Shown here: in pieces, positions 8,499 to 17,540 of the stretch
Numbering within the stretch: position 1 is the first letter of the stretch
How the letters are laid out: every line of letters begins with the position of its first letter
DNA from: Weimeria sp002480925
GTDB lineage: Bacteria > Bacillota > Clostridia > Lachnospirales > Lachnospiraceae
Length of the DNA stretch: 64,000 nt
Assembly: GCF_052064335.1 (NCBI RefSeq)
Contig: NZ_JBQHVU010000004.1
Coordinates: 67,154 to 131,153, forward strand
Reading direction: 5' to 3'
The notes under the pieces: model-generated
What the model was told of the DNA's origin: nothing
The model's input: only the letters and a program-made list of their open reading frames with translations
Databases searched by the model: none
Position numbers and translations under genes: made by a program

Positions 8499-10160
8499 AT
8501 GCAGTATGAATTTTTGAACCAGTTTACCCGCCGTATGAAGCATGTTGGCAGATATGCCGTGCTGATGCGGATGACCATGAACAGGCAGACCCTAAGACAG
8601 TACGGATTTGAGACCTATGACGAGCAGATGAATCTGCTTTTTGCAGTTCTTTTATATATCATGGAGCAGTCACTTAAGGATGAAAGCTGTACGGTTGATG
8701 ATATAGGAGCCTATATAGACGATCTGAACTCATCATATTTCAGGAAAGCAATGGGATATGAGGACAGCAGGGCCATGGCGGATTTCATTATCAATGTGAT
8801 ACTATCTAATGATGGAGTCGCTATGTCCTTCAAGGGCTATGATTTCGACAGGAAGGACTATCAGGATATCCCCATAGCCTATGTGAACAACCGTGTAATC
8901 TATACGGATGGAGGAATAAAGAGAACCTCCTACCAGTTGACGGATGATGGCTATGATCTGGTCCTTTCCACTCTGGAGATCGAGGACAATCTGAAGCTAC
9001 CTGTCCATGAGATGATATTTGAGCTTCATCTGAAGAAGCAGAGCTATGACAAGGCTGTTACAGATATCAGAAATGTATTTCAGATGCTGCAGATCCAGTA
9101 TAGAAAGATACAGGACGCAATGATCCGGATCAGGAGGAATGCCCTGAGCTATTCGGTGGAAGAGTATCGGGGTATAATGAATGAGAATCTCGATACCTTA
9201 AGCGAGACCAAAGAGAAGTTCCTTTCATACAGAAGGATGATCCATGACAAGACCAGAGAAATAGAGGAGAAGGATATAGACTACAGCGATCTTTCCTCTG
9301 AGAACAGGAAGAATCTCGAGAATCTCTCACTTATAGATGATTATCTGGGCAGGGCGCTTGAGGAGCAGCAGAAGATATTCGGTTCCCATCTGGATCTTAA
9401 ATCCCTTTATACGAAGGAGCTTGAGCAGCTGTCACAGATGTCGGCAGTCAGGAGATTTTCCTATACAGCCGATTTCTATGACAGGATACTTAAGGATCCA
9501 TCATGTCTTGATCGTGTGGATCTTTTCCTCAGACCACTTTTTTCCAGACCAGCAGGCAAGATCTATGATACGTCAAGAGCACTTGCAGTACAGAGGACTC
9601 TTAAGGAAAGAGAGGCCTTGGAGGATGAAAAGCTTCTCATTGATGATACTCCTTATGATGAAGGAGGAATGGAGCAGATAAGAAGGAAGCTGTCTCTTTA
9701 TGACGAGAGCGTTGCTGCCATACTTACAGAGGCAATGAATGGCAGAGAGGAAAAGACCGACAGAGGCCAGGCATCCTGTATCACATTAAAGGATCTGGAG
9801 GAGAAATGCAGGGATGATCAGGAACTTAAGCACAGGCTTATACCTGATACATATAAGTTCAAGGAGATAATGGTCGAGCTTTTAAACAGCAGGGAAATGG
9901 ATATAGGTCTTCTTTTAAAGGAGAGAAGGGAAAATATACAGGAGGAGGCAAGGGTCTTTTCCCTGTCCTCATCTATACTTGATTTTGTAGAGAAAATTAC
10001 TGACAGAAGTATATATCTGATAGAGGCCATGAAGATAGATGATGGTAGCAGGGCTGTCTTTACCGGGATAGCAGACGATGATTCCGGTGAGGTAATAAGA
10101 GATATCTGCTGCTCTAATGTGCTGATACGTGTAAGATGGGAGGATAAGGATGCCGTTTGA
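8499..10160 (+). CDS. jetA: Wadjet subunit JetA (kleisin, MukF/MksF-like)
   Basis: 553-aa kleisin-type subunit that would bridge the two JetC heads. The N-terminal ~170 residues look like a winged-helix region (FETYDEQMNLLFAVLLYIMEQS, then YIDDLNSSYFRKAMGYEDSRAMADFIINVIL), followed by a long charged helical middle (about 180-330). Similar proteins have been annotated as a JetA family formerly called a DUF (from memory, unverified). It begins 5 nt after jetD without a clear ribosome-binding site and overlaps jetB by 11 nt. Assignment rests on context and architecture more than on a catalytic motif. Confidence 0.8.
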   Translation: MQYEFLNQFTRRMKHVGRYAVLMRMTMNRQTLRQYGFETYDEQMNLLFAVLLYIMEQSLKDESCTVDDIGAYIDDLNSSYFRKAMGYEDSRAMADFIINVILSNDGVAMSFKGYDFDRKDYQDIPIAYVNNRVIYTDGGIKRTSYQLTDDGYDLVLSTLEIEDNLKLPVHEMIFELHLKKQSYDKAVTDIRNVFQMLQIQYRKIQDAMIRIRRNALSYSVEEYRGIMNENLDTLSETKEKFLSYRRMIHDKTREIEEKDIDYSDLSSENRKNLENLSLIDDYLGRALEEQQKIFGSHLDLKSLYTKELEQLSQMSAVRRFSYTADFYDRILKDPSCLDRVDLFLRPLFSRPAGKIYDTSRALAVQRTLKEREALEDEKLLIDDTPYDEGGMEQIRRKLSLYDESVAAILTEAMNGREEKTDRGQASCITLKDLEEKCRDDQELKHRLIPDTYKFKEIMVELLNSREMDIGLLLKERRENIQEEARVFSLSSSILDFVEKITDRSIYLIEAMKIDDGSRAVFTGIADDDSGEVIRDICCSNVLIRVRWEDKDAV

Positions 10161-10905
10161 GATCGAAGAGATAAGGAAGAGTCAGGAAATCTTCGCAGCC
10201 CTGCTCGAGAACCATCAGGTGTCTGAGGAAAAGGACGCAGAGCTTTTTGATGCCTATACGACAAGTGATCCTGTCCAGAGGCTTACCAAGTCTCAGGGAG
10301 ATGCGCTGGATTCTGATGTGGAGCAGTATGGAGATACTATCTATCTGATACCAAGAGAGGATAATTATTTCCTTGGCTATTCCAAGGCCCAGCTGAAGGC
10401 AGAGCTGTGCCGGTCCAATGCTACTGACAAGGACTACTATCTTAGTCAGTTCGTGATCCTTACTTTACTTAGTATGTTTTATGACGGAGTCGGAGTGAGT
10501 GCCCATACCAGAGACTTCATAAGGGCAGGGGAGCTGCAGAATACTATCTCGGAAAGGCTTTCTGAGGCAAGGAGCAGATATGATGAGGACAGCCAGCAGG
10601 AGACAGGGATAGCATTTACAAATATTTCGGAGGCATATGAGCAGCTGAAGTCTGATGAAAAGGGATCAAGAGCCAGGACCACTAAGGAGGGCTTTCTCTA
10701 TTATATTCTGAGATTCCTTGAGAGACAGGGACTTATAGAATATATAGAGACGGATGACATGATAAAGACCACAAAGAAGCTCGATCAGTTCATGGACTGG
10801 AACCTTCTGAACAAGAATAATTACCAGAGGGTCCTAAGGGTCTTGGGAGAGCTTGACCAGGATGGAGATATGGCTTCGGATGACGAGGAGGAAAGGGATA
10901 AATGA
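10150..10905 (+). CDS. jetB: Wadjet subunit JetB (MukE/MksE-like)
   Basis: 251-aa accessory subunit expected to bind JetA as tandem winged helices. The mostly helical sequence contains an acidic middle (ERLSEARSRYDEDSQQE) and a C-terminal part (GFLYYILRFLERQGLIEYIETDDMIKTTKKLDQFMDWNLLNKNNYQRVLRVLGEL) consistent with a winged helix. It has a strong ribosome-binding site (GGGAGGATAAGG) inside jetA and overlaps jetC by ATGA. Called from position and size; no motif alone proves it. Confidence 0.8.
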   Translation: MPFEIEEIRKSQEIFAALLENHQVSEEKDAELFDAYTTSDPVQRLTKSQGDALDSDVEQYGDTIYLIPREDNYFLGYSKAQLKAELCRSNATDKDYYLSQFVILTLLSMFYDGVGVSAHTRDFIRAGELQNTISERLSEARSRYDEDSQQETGIAFTNISEAYEQLKSDEKGSRARTTKEGFLYYILRFLERQGLIEYIETDDMIKTTKKLDQFMDWNLLNKNNYQRVLRVLGELDQDGDMASDDEEERDK

Positions 10906-13900
10906 GCAGGATAAACAGGGTAAGGATCATTAACTTAAAATACAACAGGGACGCCTGTGAGATAGGTGATGAGACCTTTGATATGAATGGGGAGAATACC
11001 CTTCTTTCCTTAAGGAACGGAGGAGGAAAAACAGTTCTGGTACAGATGATCATGGCACCATTTGTACATAGACACTACAGGGACTTAGCCGACAGGAAAT
11101 TCTCATATTTTTTTAATACTTCAAAGCCTACATTTATCATGGTCGAGTGGAAGCTTGACGGTGGAGGTGGCTATGTGCTCACTGGTATGATGGTGCGTCA
11201 GAGTCAGGATGCTGATTCTGCCTATGATACAGAGATCACGAATTTCATCACCGAGTATGATAGGGAGTCAAGGCTTGATATAGCCCATATCCCTTTTACA
11301 GAGGAGACATCAAGAGGAGTGGTCCTGAAGGGATATGTCCAGTGCAGGCAGCTTTTCGACAGCTGGAAAAAGGAAGCCGGGACTGCCTTTTTCTGCTATG
11401 ACATGAACCAGAGCGCCCAGTCCAGACAGTATTTTGACAAGCTCTCCGAATACCAGATCTATTATCGTGAATGGGAGGCAATTATCCATAAGATAAATAT
11501 GGAAGAGTCCGGACTTTCCAACCTCTTTTCAGACTGCAAGAATGAGGAGGGCCTTGTCGAGAAATGGCTTCTTGATACGATCGAGAAAAAGCTTAACAGA
11601 GGCTCTGACTCCATAAAGGAATTCCGTTCGCTTACAGCCAAATATGTCAGATCCTATATGGAGAACAGGTCAAAGATAAAAAGGCGTGATTCTATAGAGG
11701 TCTTCAGGCAGCAGACAGCCGGAGTAAGAGAAGAGGGCCAGCGCTATCTGCAGGGTGAACAGGAGATGAGGGAAAGGCAGGATCAGATCGCTTTATTTCG
11801 TGACAGTCTGGAGGAGCTGCTTGAAAAAAAGCATGATGAGGAGGAAGGTCTTACAGAGGAAAGAGATGACATTTCATCCCAGATAAACCATCTGAAATAT
11901 CAGAAATACTCGTTTCAGATCTACGAAAATGATGACAGGATAGAGGAAAACGAGGATAAGATAGCAGAGCTTTGCACATCATGCAAAAGACTTACCGAAA
12001 AGAGAAACGATATAGAAAAAAGCAGGCATCTGTTAAGCTGCGCCAGGGAGCAGAGAGATATAAATGCGACGGTAAAGGATCTGAGGGGCGCTTGGCAGAA
12101 GCTTTCTGCCCAGAAGGAGAAAGATAAGAACAATGAGCCTGAACGCGAGCGTATTGGCTGCCAGCTGGCCGGATACTATTCTGACCTAAAAAGTGATACG
12201 GAGGAAAGGATAGACTCTGTTCTGGGTAAGAGTGCAGGCTTTATGAAGGAGATCTCAAAGAACAGAGATAAGCTTAAGGAGGAGCAGACAAAAAGGCAGC
12301 AGGCCTCAAAGGAGATAGGAGGACTCGATCAGCTGATAGAGCTTTTTGCCCAGAGAGAGCAGATTTTTAATAAGAAGTATAATAGAAATCTGTCTAGAAA
12401 TATCCTTGGCCTCTATGAGGATGGGACGCTTACTGAGGAGAGACTTTCCGGAGAGGAAAGACTGACCGCCTGCGAGAGATCTAAAAAGGAGCTGCTTGGA
12501 CAGAAGCTTTCTCTTGAGCAGAGGGAGGAATCTCTTGCTCATAAGACCGAGGAGGAAAGAAAGGCTCTGACGCTCGCTGAAAGCGATCTCTCATACAGTC
12601 TCGATAAGAAAAAGGAGTTCGATGGTCAGATCGAGGAGAGAAGGGAGATCATCAGATACTTTGACATAAAGGATATGGACATACTGGATACAGAAGGTAT
12701 TCTTTCGGCAGCCAGAAAAAAGCTCTCGGCAAATGAGGATATAAGAAAGAGCATGGAAATATCTCTTGCTGTAAAAAAGAGAGAGCTTAGACAGCTCGGC
12801 GGAGAGGAGGCCGTGGAGCTTTCTGACGAATTCAAGACTATGCTGGAGGAAGCCGGGATAGACTATGTCTATGGTATGAGGTGGCTTTCAAAAAACGCCA
12901 ACTCGGAAGATCAGAATCGGATGCTTGTCGAGAAGTTTCCTTTTCTTCCATACTCTCTTATCATAAGCAGAAGTGATATGAAACGCCTGTCTTTAATAAG
13001 TGAAAAGAGGGATACCTCTATTCCTGTACCATTTATTGTAAGAGAGGATATGAATATCAGCCCGGAGGAAGAGGGCACTGGATCAGAGGAGAATCTCTTT
13101 AGCTTTGGAAACGTATGCTTCTATGTCTGCTTTAACAACGAACTCCTGAATAAGGAGCGTATGGAGGAGCTTTTGGCGGCAAAGGAGCATGAAATAAGCC
13201 ATATAAAGGATTCCATAGCCTCAAGGGAGGAGGAATACAGGGTCTACTATGACAAGTACGGCAGGATCGCAAACCAGGAAATAAGCCGGGAAGTCTGTGA
13301 AAGGCTTGATCAGAGGATAGAAGGCCTGAGGGCTGATATAGAAAAAAGAGGGCAGCTGATAGATGACTATAAAAAGGAGCAGGCCTCTGTCAGGGATGAA
13401 ATTGCATCACTTGCTAAAAGGGCTGGACAGGCGGATGAGAAGATAAGGTCATTAAGGACCTTTTTAGAGGATCTTTCCGATTTTACAGATCAGTATCAGT
13501 CCTATATAAGAGTTTTCGAAAAAAGAAAAAGGGTCGAGAGGTCTCTTAAGGAGACAGAGGATGAGATAAGGAATATAAATGAGCTTAGCACAAAGCTTGA
13601 GGAGGATCTGAGAAGGGCTGATGAGGAAAAATCCCAGCTCAGGTTTAAGCTTACAGAAATAAATTCAGAGCTTTCCAAATACCAGCAGTATGAAAGGTCA
13701 AAGGAGGCTGTTACTGAGGAGATGGCTGTAGAGCTTATTGCCAGATTTGAGGCCCTTACCTCCAAGTCAGCGGTCGAGGTAAAGGAGCTTGAGAAAACGA
13801 TTGCCGAAAAGTCCAGAAGGCTTAATGAGCAGATGGCTCTTTTGAACAGGAGCGCTGTAGAATATGGATTTTCAAATGAGGAATGGAAGGAAGTGGTCTA

Positions 13901-15320
13901 TGATCAGGAGGAGATGATCCGTCTTGAAAATGAATCTGAAACACTACTTTCTGAACTGAATGAAAAGCAGGGCCAGGTAGCTTCTGCCGAGAAAAATAAG
14001 GGTAAGCTCGAGGAGAGAAGGGACTATCTCTATCGCAAGATGAGGGAAGAGACAGGAGAGGAGGAGGCTGTCCCTAAGGCACAGATCCCTGTGATAAGCT
14101 TCGATCAGGTTATTCTCGAGAAGAAGCATCTGATAAAAGAGAAGGAGGATCAGATAAAGGAAACACAGAAGAGAGCACAGGTCTATGAGGAAAATCTGGC
14201 TGCTATGGCTGAGTTTTCTGATCTTAAGAGGAATGAGGACCAGGAGCTAATAAATGAACTGTCGGAGGAGAGCCCGGATCAGATAGTGAAGCGTCAGGGA
14301 GAGCTGAAGCGTGGCTACCATAGGATAAAGGAGCGCCTGCAAAGGTTCAGGGAGGAAATTGGCAGACAGATAACTGCTGTTATGCGCACAGAGGATCTAT
14401 CAGATGATTTTTTCCAGAAGCCGCTTGCTACGCTTATGTCCCTTACCGATTCGGCGGAAAGGCTTCTGGAGCAGCTGGATATAATCACTTCCTCATTCGA
14501 TCAGTTGATAGAAAAGCTGCTTGTAGATATCTCTCTGGTTGAAAAGGAAGAAAATGAGCTGGTTGATATGCTTTCTGACTACCTGGCAGCTGTAAACAGC
14601 GATCTGGGCAAGATAGATGATAATTCGACGATCACTGTAAGGAACCGTCCTGTAAAGATGCTTCAGATCAAAACTCCTGACTGGGAGGCAAATGAGGCTG
14701 TCTATATCACAAGACTTAAGGATTATGTAAGGGATGTGACAGAGCATTGCGTCCTTCTTCTGTCAGAGAATAAGAATATAGAGGAGTATCTGGGTGTAAA
14801 GCTTACGACCAAGGCCTTATATGATGCTGTAGCAGGGATAAGCAATGTTACTATCCATCTCTACAAGATCGAGGCTTCAAGGGAATATCCTATCACCTGG
14901 TCTGAAGTCGCGAGGAACTCAGGAGGCGAGGGCTTCCTATCCGCCTTTGTGATTCTGTCGAGTCTTCTATACTATCTGCGCAGGAATGACAGTGACATTT
15001 TTGCGGACAGGAAAGAGAGCAAGGTGATAATAATGGACAATCCTTTTGCCCAGACCAATGCCTCACATCTTCTCGTGCCGCTTATGGATTTTGCCTCAAA
15101 AACCAATACCCAGCTTATCTGCCTTAGCGGCCTGGGCGGTGAATCGATCTATAACAGATTTGACAATATCTATGTCCTGAATCTGTATCCATCGAGCCTC
15201 AGAAATGGTCTTGCCTACCTGAAGGCCGAGCATCAGAGAGGCAGTGCAGCCGAGAGTATGATGGTCTCAAATGTGAGGGTAAAAGACCAGGGGGAGTTCG
15301 AGCAGATGAGTCTGTTCTAA
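10902..15320 (+). CDS. jetC: Wadjet SMC ATPase JetC (MksB-like)
   Basis: 1472-aa SMC-like ATPase, the motor of the Wadjet complex. The Walker A motif NGGGKT is at residues 39-44. Two very long coiled-coil arms (about 250-640 and 760-1240) flank a hinge-like region near residues 640-740. The signature motif NSGGEG is near residue 1338 and the Walker B strand KVIIMDNPFA near 1374. All ATPase motifs look intact, so the system is probably functional. The start has GGAGGAAAGGG upstream. A heptad-repeat hairpin follows the stop directly and faces a convergent gene. Confidence 0.93.
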   Translation: MSRINRVRIINLKYNRDACEIGDETFDMNGENTLLSLRNGGGKTVLVQMIMAPFVHRHYRDLADRKFSYFFNTSKPTFIMVEWKLDGGGGYVLTGMMVRQSQDADSAYDTEITNFITEYDRESRLDIAHIPFTEETSRGVVLKGYVQCRQLFDSWKKEAGTAFFCYDMNQSAQSRQYFDKLSEYQIYYREWEAIIHKINMEESGLSNLFSDCKNEEGLVEKWLLDTIEKKLNRGSDSIKEFRSLTAKYVRSYMENRSKIKRRDSIEVFRQQTAGVREEGQRYLQGEQEMRERQDQIALFRDSLEELLEKKHDEEEGLTEERDDISSQINHLKYQKYSFQIYENDDRIEENEDKIAELCTSCKRLTEKRNDIEKSRHLLSCAREQRDINATVKDLRGAWQKLSAQKEKDKNNEPERERIGCQLAGYYSDLKSDTEERIDSVLGKSAGFMKEISKNRDKLKEEQTKRQQASKEIGGLDQLIELFAQREQIFNKKYNRNLSRNILGLYEDGTLTEERLSGEERLTACERSKKELLGQKLSLEQREESLAHKTEEERKALTLAESDLSYSLDKKKEFDGQIEERREIIRYFDIKDMDILDTEGILSAARKKLSANEDIRKSMEISLAVKKRELRQLGGEEAVELSDEFKTMLEEAGIDYVYGMRWLSKNANSEDQNRMLVEKFPFLPYSLIISRSDMKRLSLISEKRDTSIPVPFIVREDMNISPEEEGTGSEENLFSFGNVCFYVCFNNELLNKERMEELLAAKEHEISHIKDSIASREEEYRVYYDKYGRIANQEISREVCERLDQRIEGLRADIEKRGQLIDDYKKEQASVRDEIASLAKRAGQADEKIRSLRTFLEDLSDFTDQYQSYIRVFEKRKRVERSLKETEDEIRNINELSTKLEEDLRRADEEKSQLRFKLTEINSELSKYQQYERSKEAVTEEMAVELIARFEALTSKSAVEVKELEKTIAEKSRRLNEQMALLNRSAVEYGFSNEEWKEVVYDQEEMIRLENESETLLSELNEKQGQVASAEKNKGKLEERRDYLYRKMREETGEEEAVPKAQIPVISFDQVILEKKHLIKEKEDQIKETQKRAQVYEENLAAMAEFSDLKRNEDQELINELSEESPDQIVKRQGELKRGYHRIKERLQRFREEIGRQITAVMRTEDLSDDFFQKPLATLMSLTDSAERLLEQLDIITSSFDQLIEKLLVDISLVEKEENELVDMLSDYLAAVNSDLGKIDDNSTITVRNRPVKMLQIKTPDWEANEAVYITRLKDYVRDVTEHCVLLLSENKNIEEYLGVKLTTKALYDAVAGISNVTIHLYKIEASREYPITWSEVARNSGGEGFLSAFVILSSLLYYLRRNDSDIFADRKESKVIIMDNPFAQTNASHLLVPLMDFASKTNTQLICLSGLGGESIYNRFDNIYVLNLYPSSLRNGLAYLKAEHQRGSAAESMMVSNVRVKDQGEFEQMSLF

Positions 15321-15405
15321 GGGGTTAGGGGTTAGAGATCAGGGGACAGGGGTGGAAATCCCTAACCCCTGGGCTCTAGCCCCTAGCCCCTAATCCCTAG
15401 GCCCT
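15320..15405 (+). repeat. Heptad-repeat hairpin after jetC with a compensated block
   Basis: Five left-arm heptads (blocks at 15320, 15327, 15334, 15341, 15348) face seven right-arm heptads (blocks at 15360 to 15402). Counting out from the loop, AGGG pairs with CCCT in blocks 1, 2, 4 and 5. In block 3 the left arm reads AGAG and the right arm CTCT, so pairing is kept. Spacers of the outer two steps (GTT against AGC) also pair with one G-T wobble. It lies between convergent genes. Confidence 0.85.
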
Positions 15406-15407
15406 AT

Positions 15408-16334
15408 TTACCTGGCCGTTCCAGTGGTCTTCACCTCATATGAGGAGCATTCGCCGACTAAGTGGCTGATCAGATTATTTGTATAGGTCCTGCCGGTAGA
15501 GGTATATATTCCGACCGTTCCGATATCGAGAAGGGATCCACTGGCATCATATAAGAATACATAGTTCTGTATATTCAGATACTTTTTGGATTTGTTTTTT
15601 ACTGTGATTGCAAGCCCGCTGTCTGTTTTCTTTACTGAGCTTTTGTACATCTTTTGTGAAAGCTTTGTGGCGTTCTTTCCTGTTTTAGTCTGTGAGGCGG
15701 TCTCTACAGAAAAGGTCGATGCATCAAGATCGACTGCGAGTGAGGCAGAATAGTAAATCTTTAAATAGCCAGTCTGTCCCGGACCAAGATCAGAGATCGA
15801 GCCATATCCGCTTGAAAGCGAGTTTCCGGAGGAATCCTTCAGATCATAAGCGATCTTTATTGTGCTGAAATTACATGAGCTGGTGTTAGTTACCGGTACA
15901 TAGGCATAGGTGGCATACTTTGTGCATTTGCCTGTTATAAGTGCAGGCCTGGCAAAGGAGCAGATCGTGGAACCGTCCTTTACGCTTATCTTGTATTTCT
16001 TCTTTGCACTACGGCCTCTGTAGTCCTTAAGACCGACAGTTACAGTTGCTTTTCCTGTATTCTTGAGACTGATATCGATACGGTTGTTGCCACTGCTTTT
16101 TTTTGCTGTAAGGACAGATGACCTTGAACTGCTTACTGATTTTACCGTTCCTCCAAAGATGGAAAGCGTATAGCGGTTTCCATCACTGTCGTTGTTGAAG
16201 TAATAAAAGGTGTAGCTTTCCTGGCTGGCAGCATATGCCCTTGCGGTCGGAAGTGCAGCAAAAAGGGTGAGTGCCATTGCAGCTGCTGTGACAAATGACA
16301 GCAGTAATGTCTTTTCTTTGTGTTTCTTTATCAT
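15408..16334 (-). CDS. Secreted protein with Ig-like domains, unknown function
   Basis: 308-aa exported protein. An N-terminal signal peptide (KEKTLLLSFVTAAAMALTLFAALPTARAYA) is followed by a Ser/Lys-rich beta region (about residues 40-130) resembling a bacterial Ig-like domain. A second beta-rich part (about 140-215, ATYAYVPVTNTSSCNFSTIKIAYDL) resembles FxLYD-type domains that describe tethered surface or substrate-binding proteins. No SLH, LPXTG or enzyme motif is visible. The start has AGGAGG 9 nt upstream, and a matching promoter lies about 40 nt further out. Function unknown. Confidence 0.85.
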   Translation of the reverse strand: MIKKHKEKTLLLSFVTAAAMALTLFAALPTARAYAASQESYTFYYFNNDSDGNRYTLSIFGGTVKSVSSSRSSVLTAKKSSGNNRIDISLKNTGKATVTVGLKDYRGRSAKKKYKISVKDGSTICSFARPALITGKCTKYATYAYVPVTNTSSCNFSTIKIAYDLKDSSGNSLSSGYGSISDLGPGQTGYLKIYYSASLAVDLDASTFSVETASQTKTGKNATKLSQKMYKSSVKKTDSGLAITVKNKSKKYLNIQNYVFLYDASGSLLDIGTVGIYTSTGRTYTNNLISHLVGECSSYEVKTTGTAR

Positions 16335-16371
16335 TATTTATAACCTCCTGAAAAATTAATAAACTTTTAAT

Positions 16372-16400
16372 ATTTTAACAGAATGGATACGGTTTTTCAA
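16372..16400 (-). promoter_or_regulatory. SigA-type promoter of the secreted protein gene
   Basis: On the minus strand TTGAAA (16395-16400), 17-nt spacer and TAAAAT (16372-16377), followed by a leader with AGGAGG. Confidence 0.65.
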
Positions 16401-16432
16401 TATGTAATTGGTAGCATTTGCACAGGGGAAGT

Positions 16433-16461
16433 TTGAAAAAGCGGATAGTATATGTTATAAT
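16433..16461 (+). promoter_or_regulatory. Strong plus-strand promoter with no gene behind it
   Basis: TTGAAA (16433-16438), 17-nt spacer, perfect TATAAT (16456-16461). Downstream there is an 8-bp stem (AGGCAGTT with AACTGCCT) and then antisense sequence of the membrane-protein gene, but no credible plus-strand gene. It could drive a small or antisense RNA. Confidence 0.55.
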
Positions 16462-16582
16462 ATTTATAAAATAAACAGATGAATGTTACTGAGGCAGTTC
16501 CCACTATTATAAGATATACAACTGCCTGCAGATATCTGGTATAGTACTGAGGATGTGAGGCGTGGAATGGATCGTAAACGTA

Positions 16583-16885
16583 TCAGTAGATTACAAGGTC
16601 TAGTATCGATGTGATCACGATAGAGATGTAAAAATCCTTCCAGGCCCTATAGCTTCGGCTATATTCAGATGTGCTTTTTCTGAATACAGCTTGTATTCCT
16701 ATGAAGAAGTCTTTTAGCAGTCCAGAAAATGCGAGAATAACAAATGAGGCAGCAAATATGAACAGGATATTTAAGTTACCTATAATGCCATACACTGGAA
16801 AATCGTTACCACATGATCTGAATGCATATATTATTCCGGCAGTGATGACCGCCCAGTAGAAAACTATCAACAACATTTTTTTCAT
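16583..16885 (-). CDS. Small membrane protein, unknown function
   Basis: 100-aa protein with three predicted membrane segments: residues 3-21, about 31-55 (IIGNLNILFIFAASFVILAFSGLL) and about 86-100. A basic stretch (FRKSTSEYSRSYRAWKDF) lies between the last two. I recognise no family. A good ribosome-binding site (GGAGGAATAG) precedes the ATG, which favours this strand over the shorter antisense frame. The plus-strand promoter further left points into its 3' end. Confidence 0.65.
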   Translation of the reverse strand: MKKMLLIVFYWAVITAGIIYAFRSCGNDFPVYGIIGNLNILFIFAASFVILAFSGLLKDFFIGIQAVFRKSTSEYSRSYRAWKDFYISIVITSILDLVIY

Positions 16886-17052
16886 GAGCTATTCCTCCAT
16901 TCAATCAAATATGCTTGTATTTATCGTCATTCTGACGGGGGTATTGTTCCTGTCTCTCATACTTAGAGTTAGTATAAAGCAGTATCCATGCATCCCCGAA
17001 TGGCGATAATCGGTAAAACTAGAAGTATCCCATTTGTAAGAGAATTGTGAGT

Positions 17053-17160
17053 TCATTCCACTTTTTTATAGATCGGTGTCGGCTCAGCTGCCTTTGATGT
17101 GATTGCAGATGCTGCGGCCATAGCAACCACAAGAATGAAAGATACAATTTTTTTCTTCAT
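17053..17160 (-). CDS. 35-aa secreted peptide precursor
   Basis: A very short gene. The peptide starts with a compact signal peptide (MKKKIVSFILVVAMAAASAI) ending in an SKA-A type cleavage site, leaving a mature product of about 10 residues, EPTPIYKKVE. The ATG chosen is internal to a longer frame because GGAGG lies 6 nt upstream of it and the extra N-terminal residues look non-coding. It could be a signalling peptide or the remnant of a larger exported protein; no transporter or receptor gene is adjacent. Confidence 0.5.
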   Translation of the reverse strand: MKKKIVSFILVVAMAAASAITSKAAEPTPIYKKVE

Positions 17161-17540
17161 AAAAACCTCCAGTTTCTTTTCTGTACAGATATAATTCTCT
17201 GTACATTGTCTTAGTTTTCTTTTATCCCTACGGGACGCTTTTATTATAATGCTATAGCATTGGATCAGTCTATTCATTCCTGATTGAATCCTGGTAAAAA
17301 GACTCTATTTCGCCTTGATTTTTCTGGAATTTCAACTCTATGGTGGATGGAGTTGCTGTTCAGGAGGGCTTTTGATAAAAAATGTTGGAAATAATACATA
17401 CATAAAAAGCGAGAGTGCCTATAATGTGATCACAAGGTTAGATAAAACTAACAAAAAGTTTATTCCCTATCTTGTATTCTGGTAAAAGTTGTTATACAAT
17501 ATTTGGTGCAACTCACCAACATTGGTTTAGGAGGTCTTAA
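17161..17540. other. Intergenic region upstream of pflB
   Basis: Contains, from left to right, the leader of the small peptide gene with a 7-bp inverted repeat GTACAGA/TCTGTAC (17183-17189 and 17198-17204), a 12-bp palindrome ATGCTATAGCAT (17249-17260), a 6-bp inverted repeat CAACTC/GAGTTG in the middle, and the pflB promoter and leader. No further gene is evident. Confidence 0.6.
17472..17526 (+). promoter_or_regulatory. pflB promoter and leader palindrome
   Basis: TTGTAT (17472-17477)-17-TACAAT (17495-17500). At the expected transcription start lies TTGGTG (17503-17508) facing CACCAA (17514-17519). A second TTGGT follows beside the ribosome-binding site TTTAGGAGG, so CACCAA could pair either way. 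It may be an operator or a weak leader hairpin. Confidence 0.5.
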
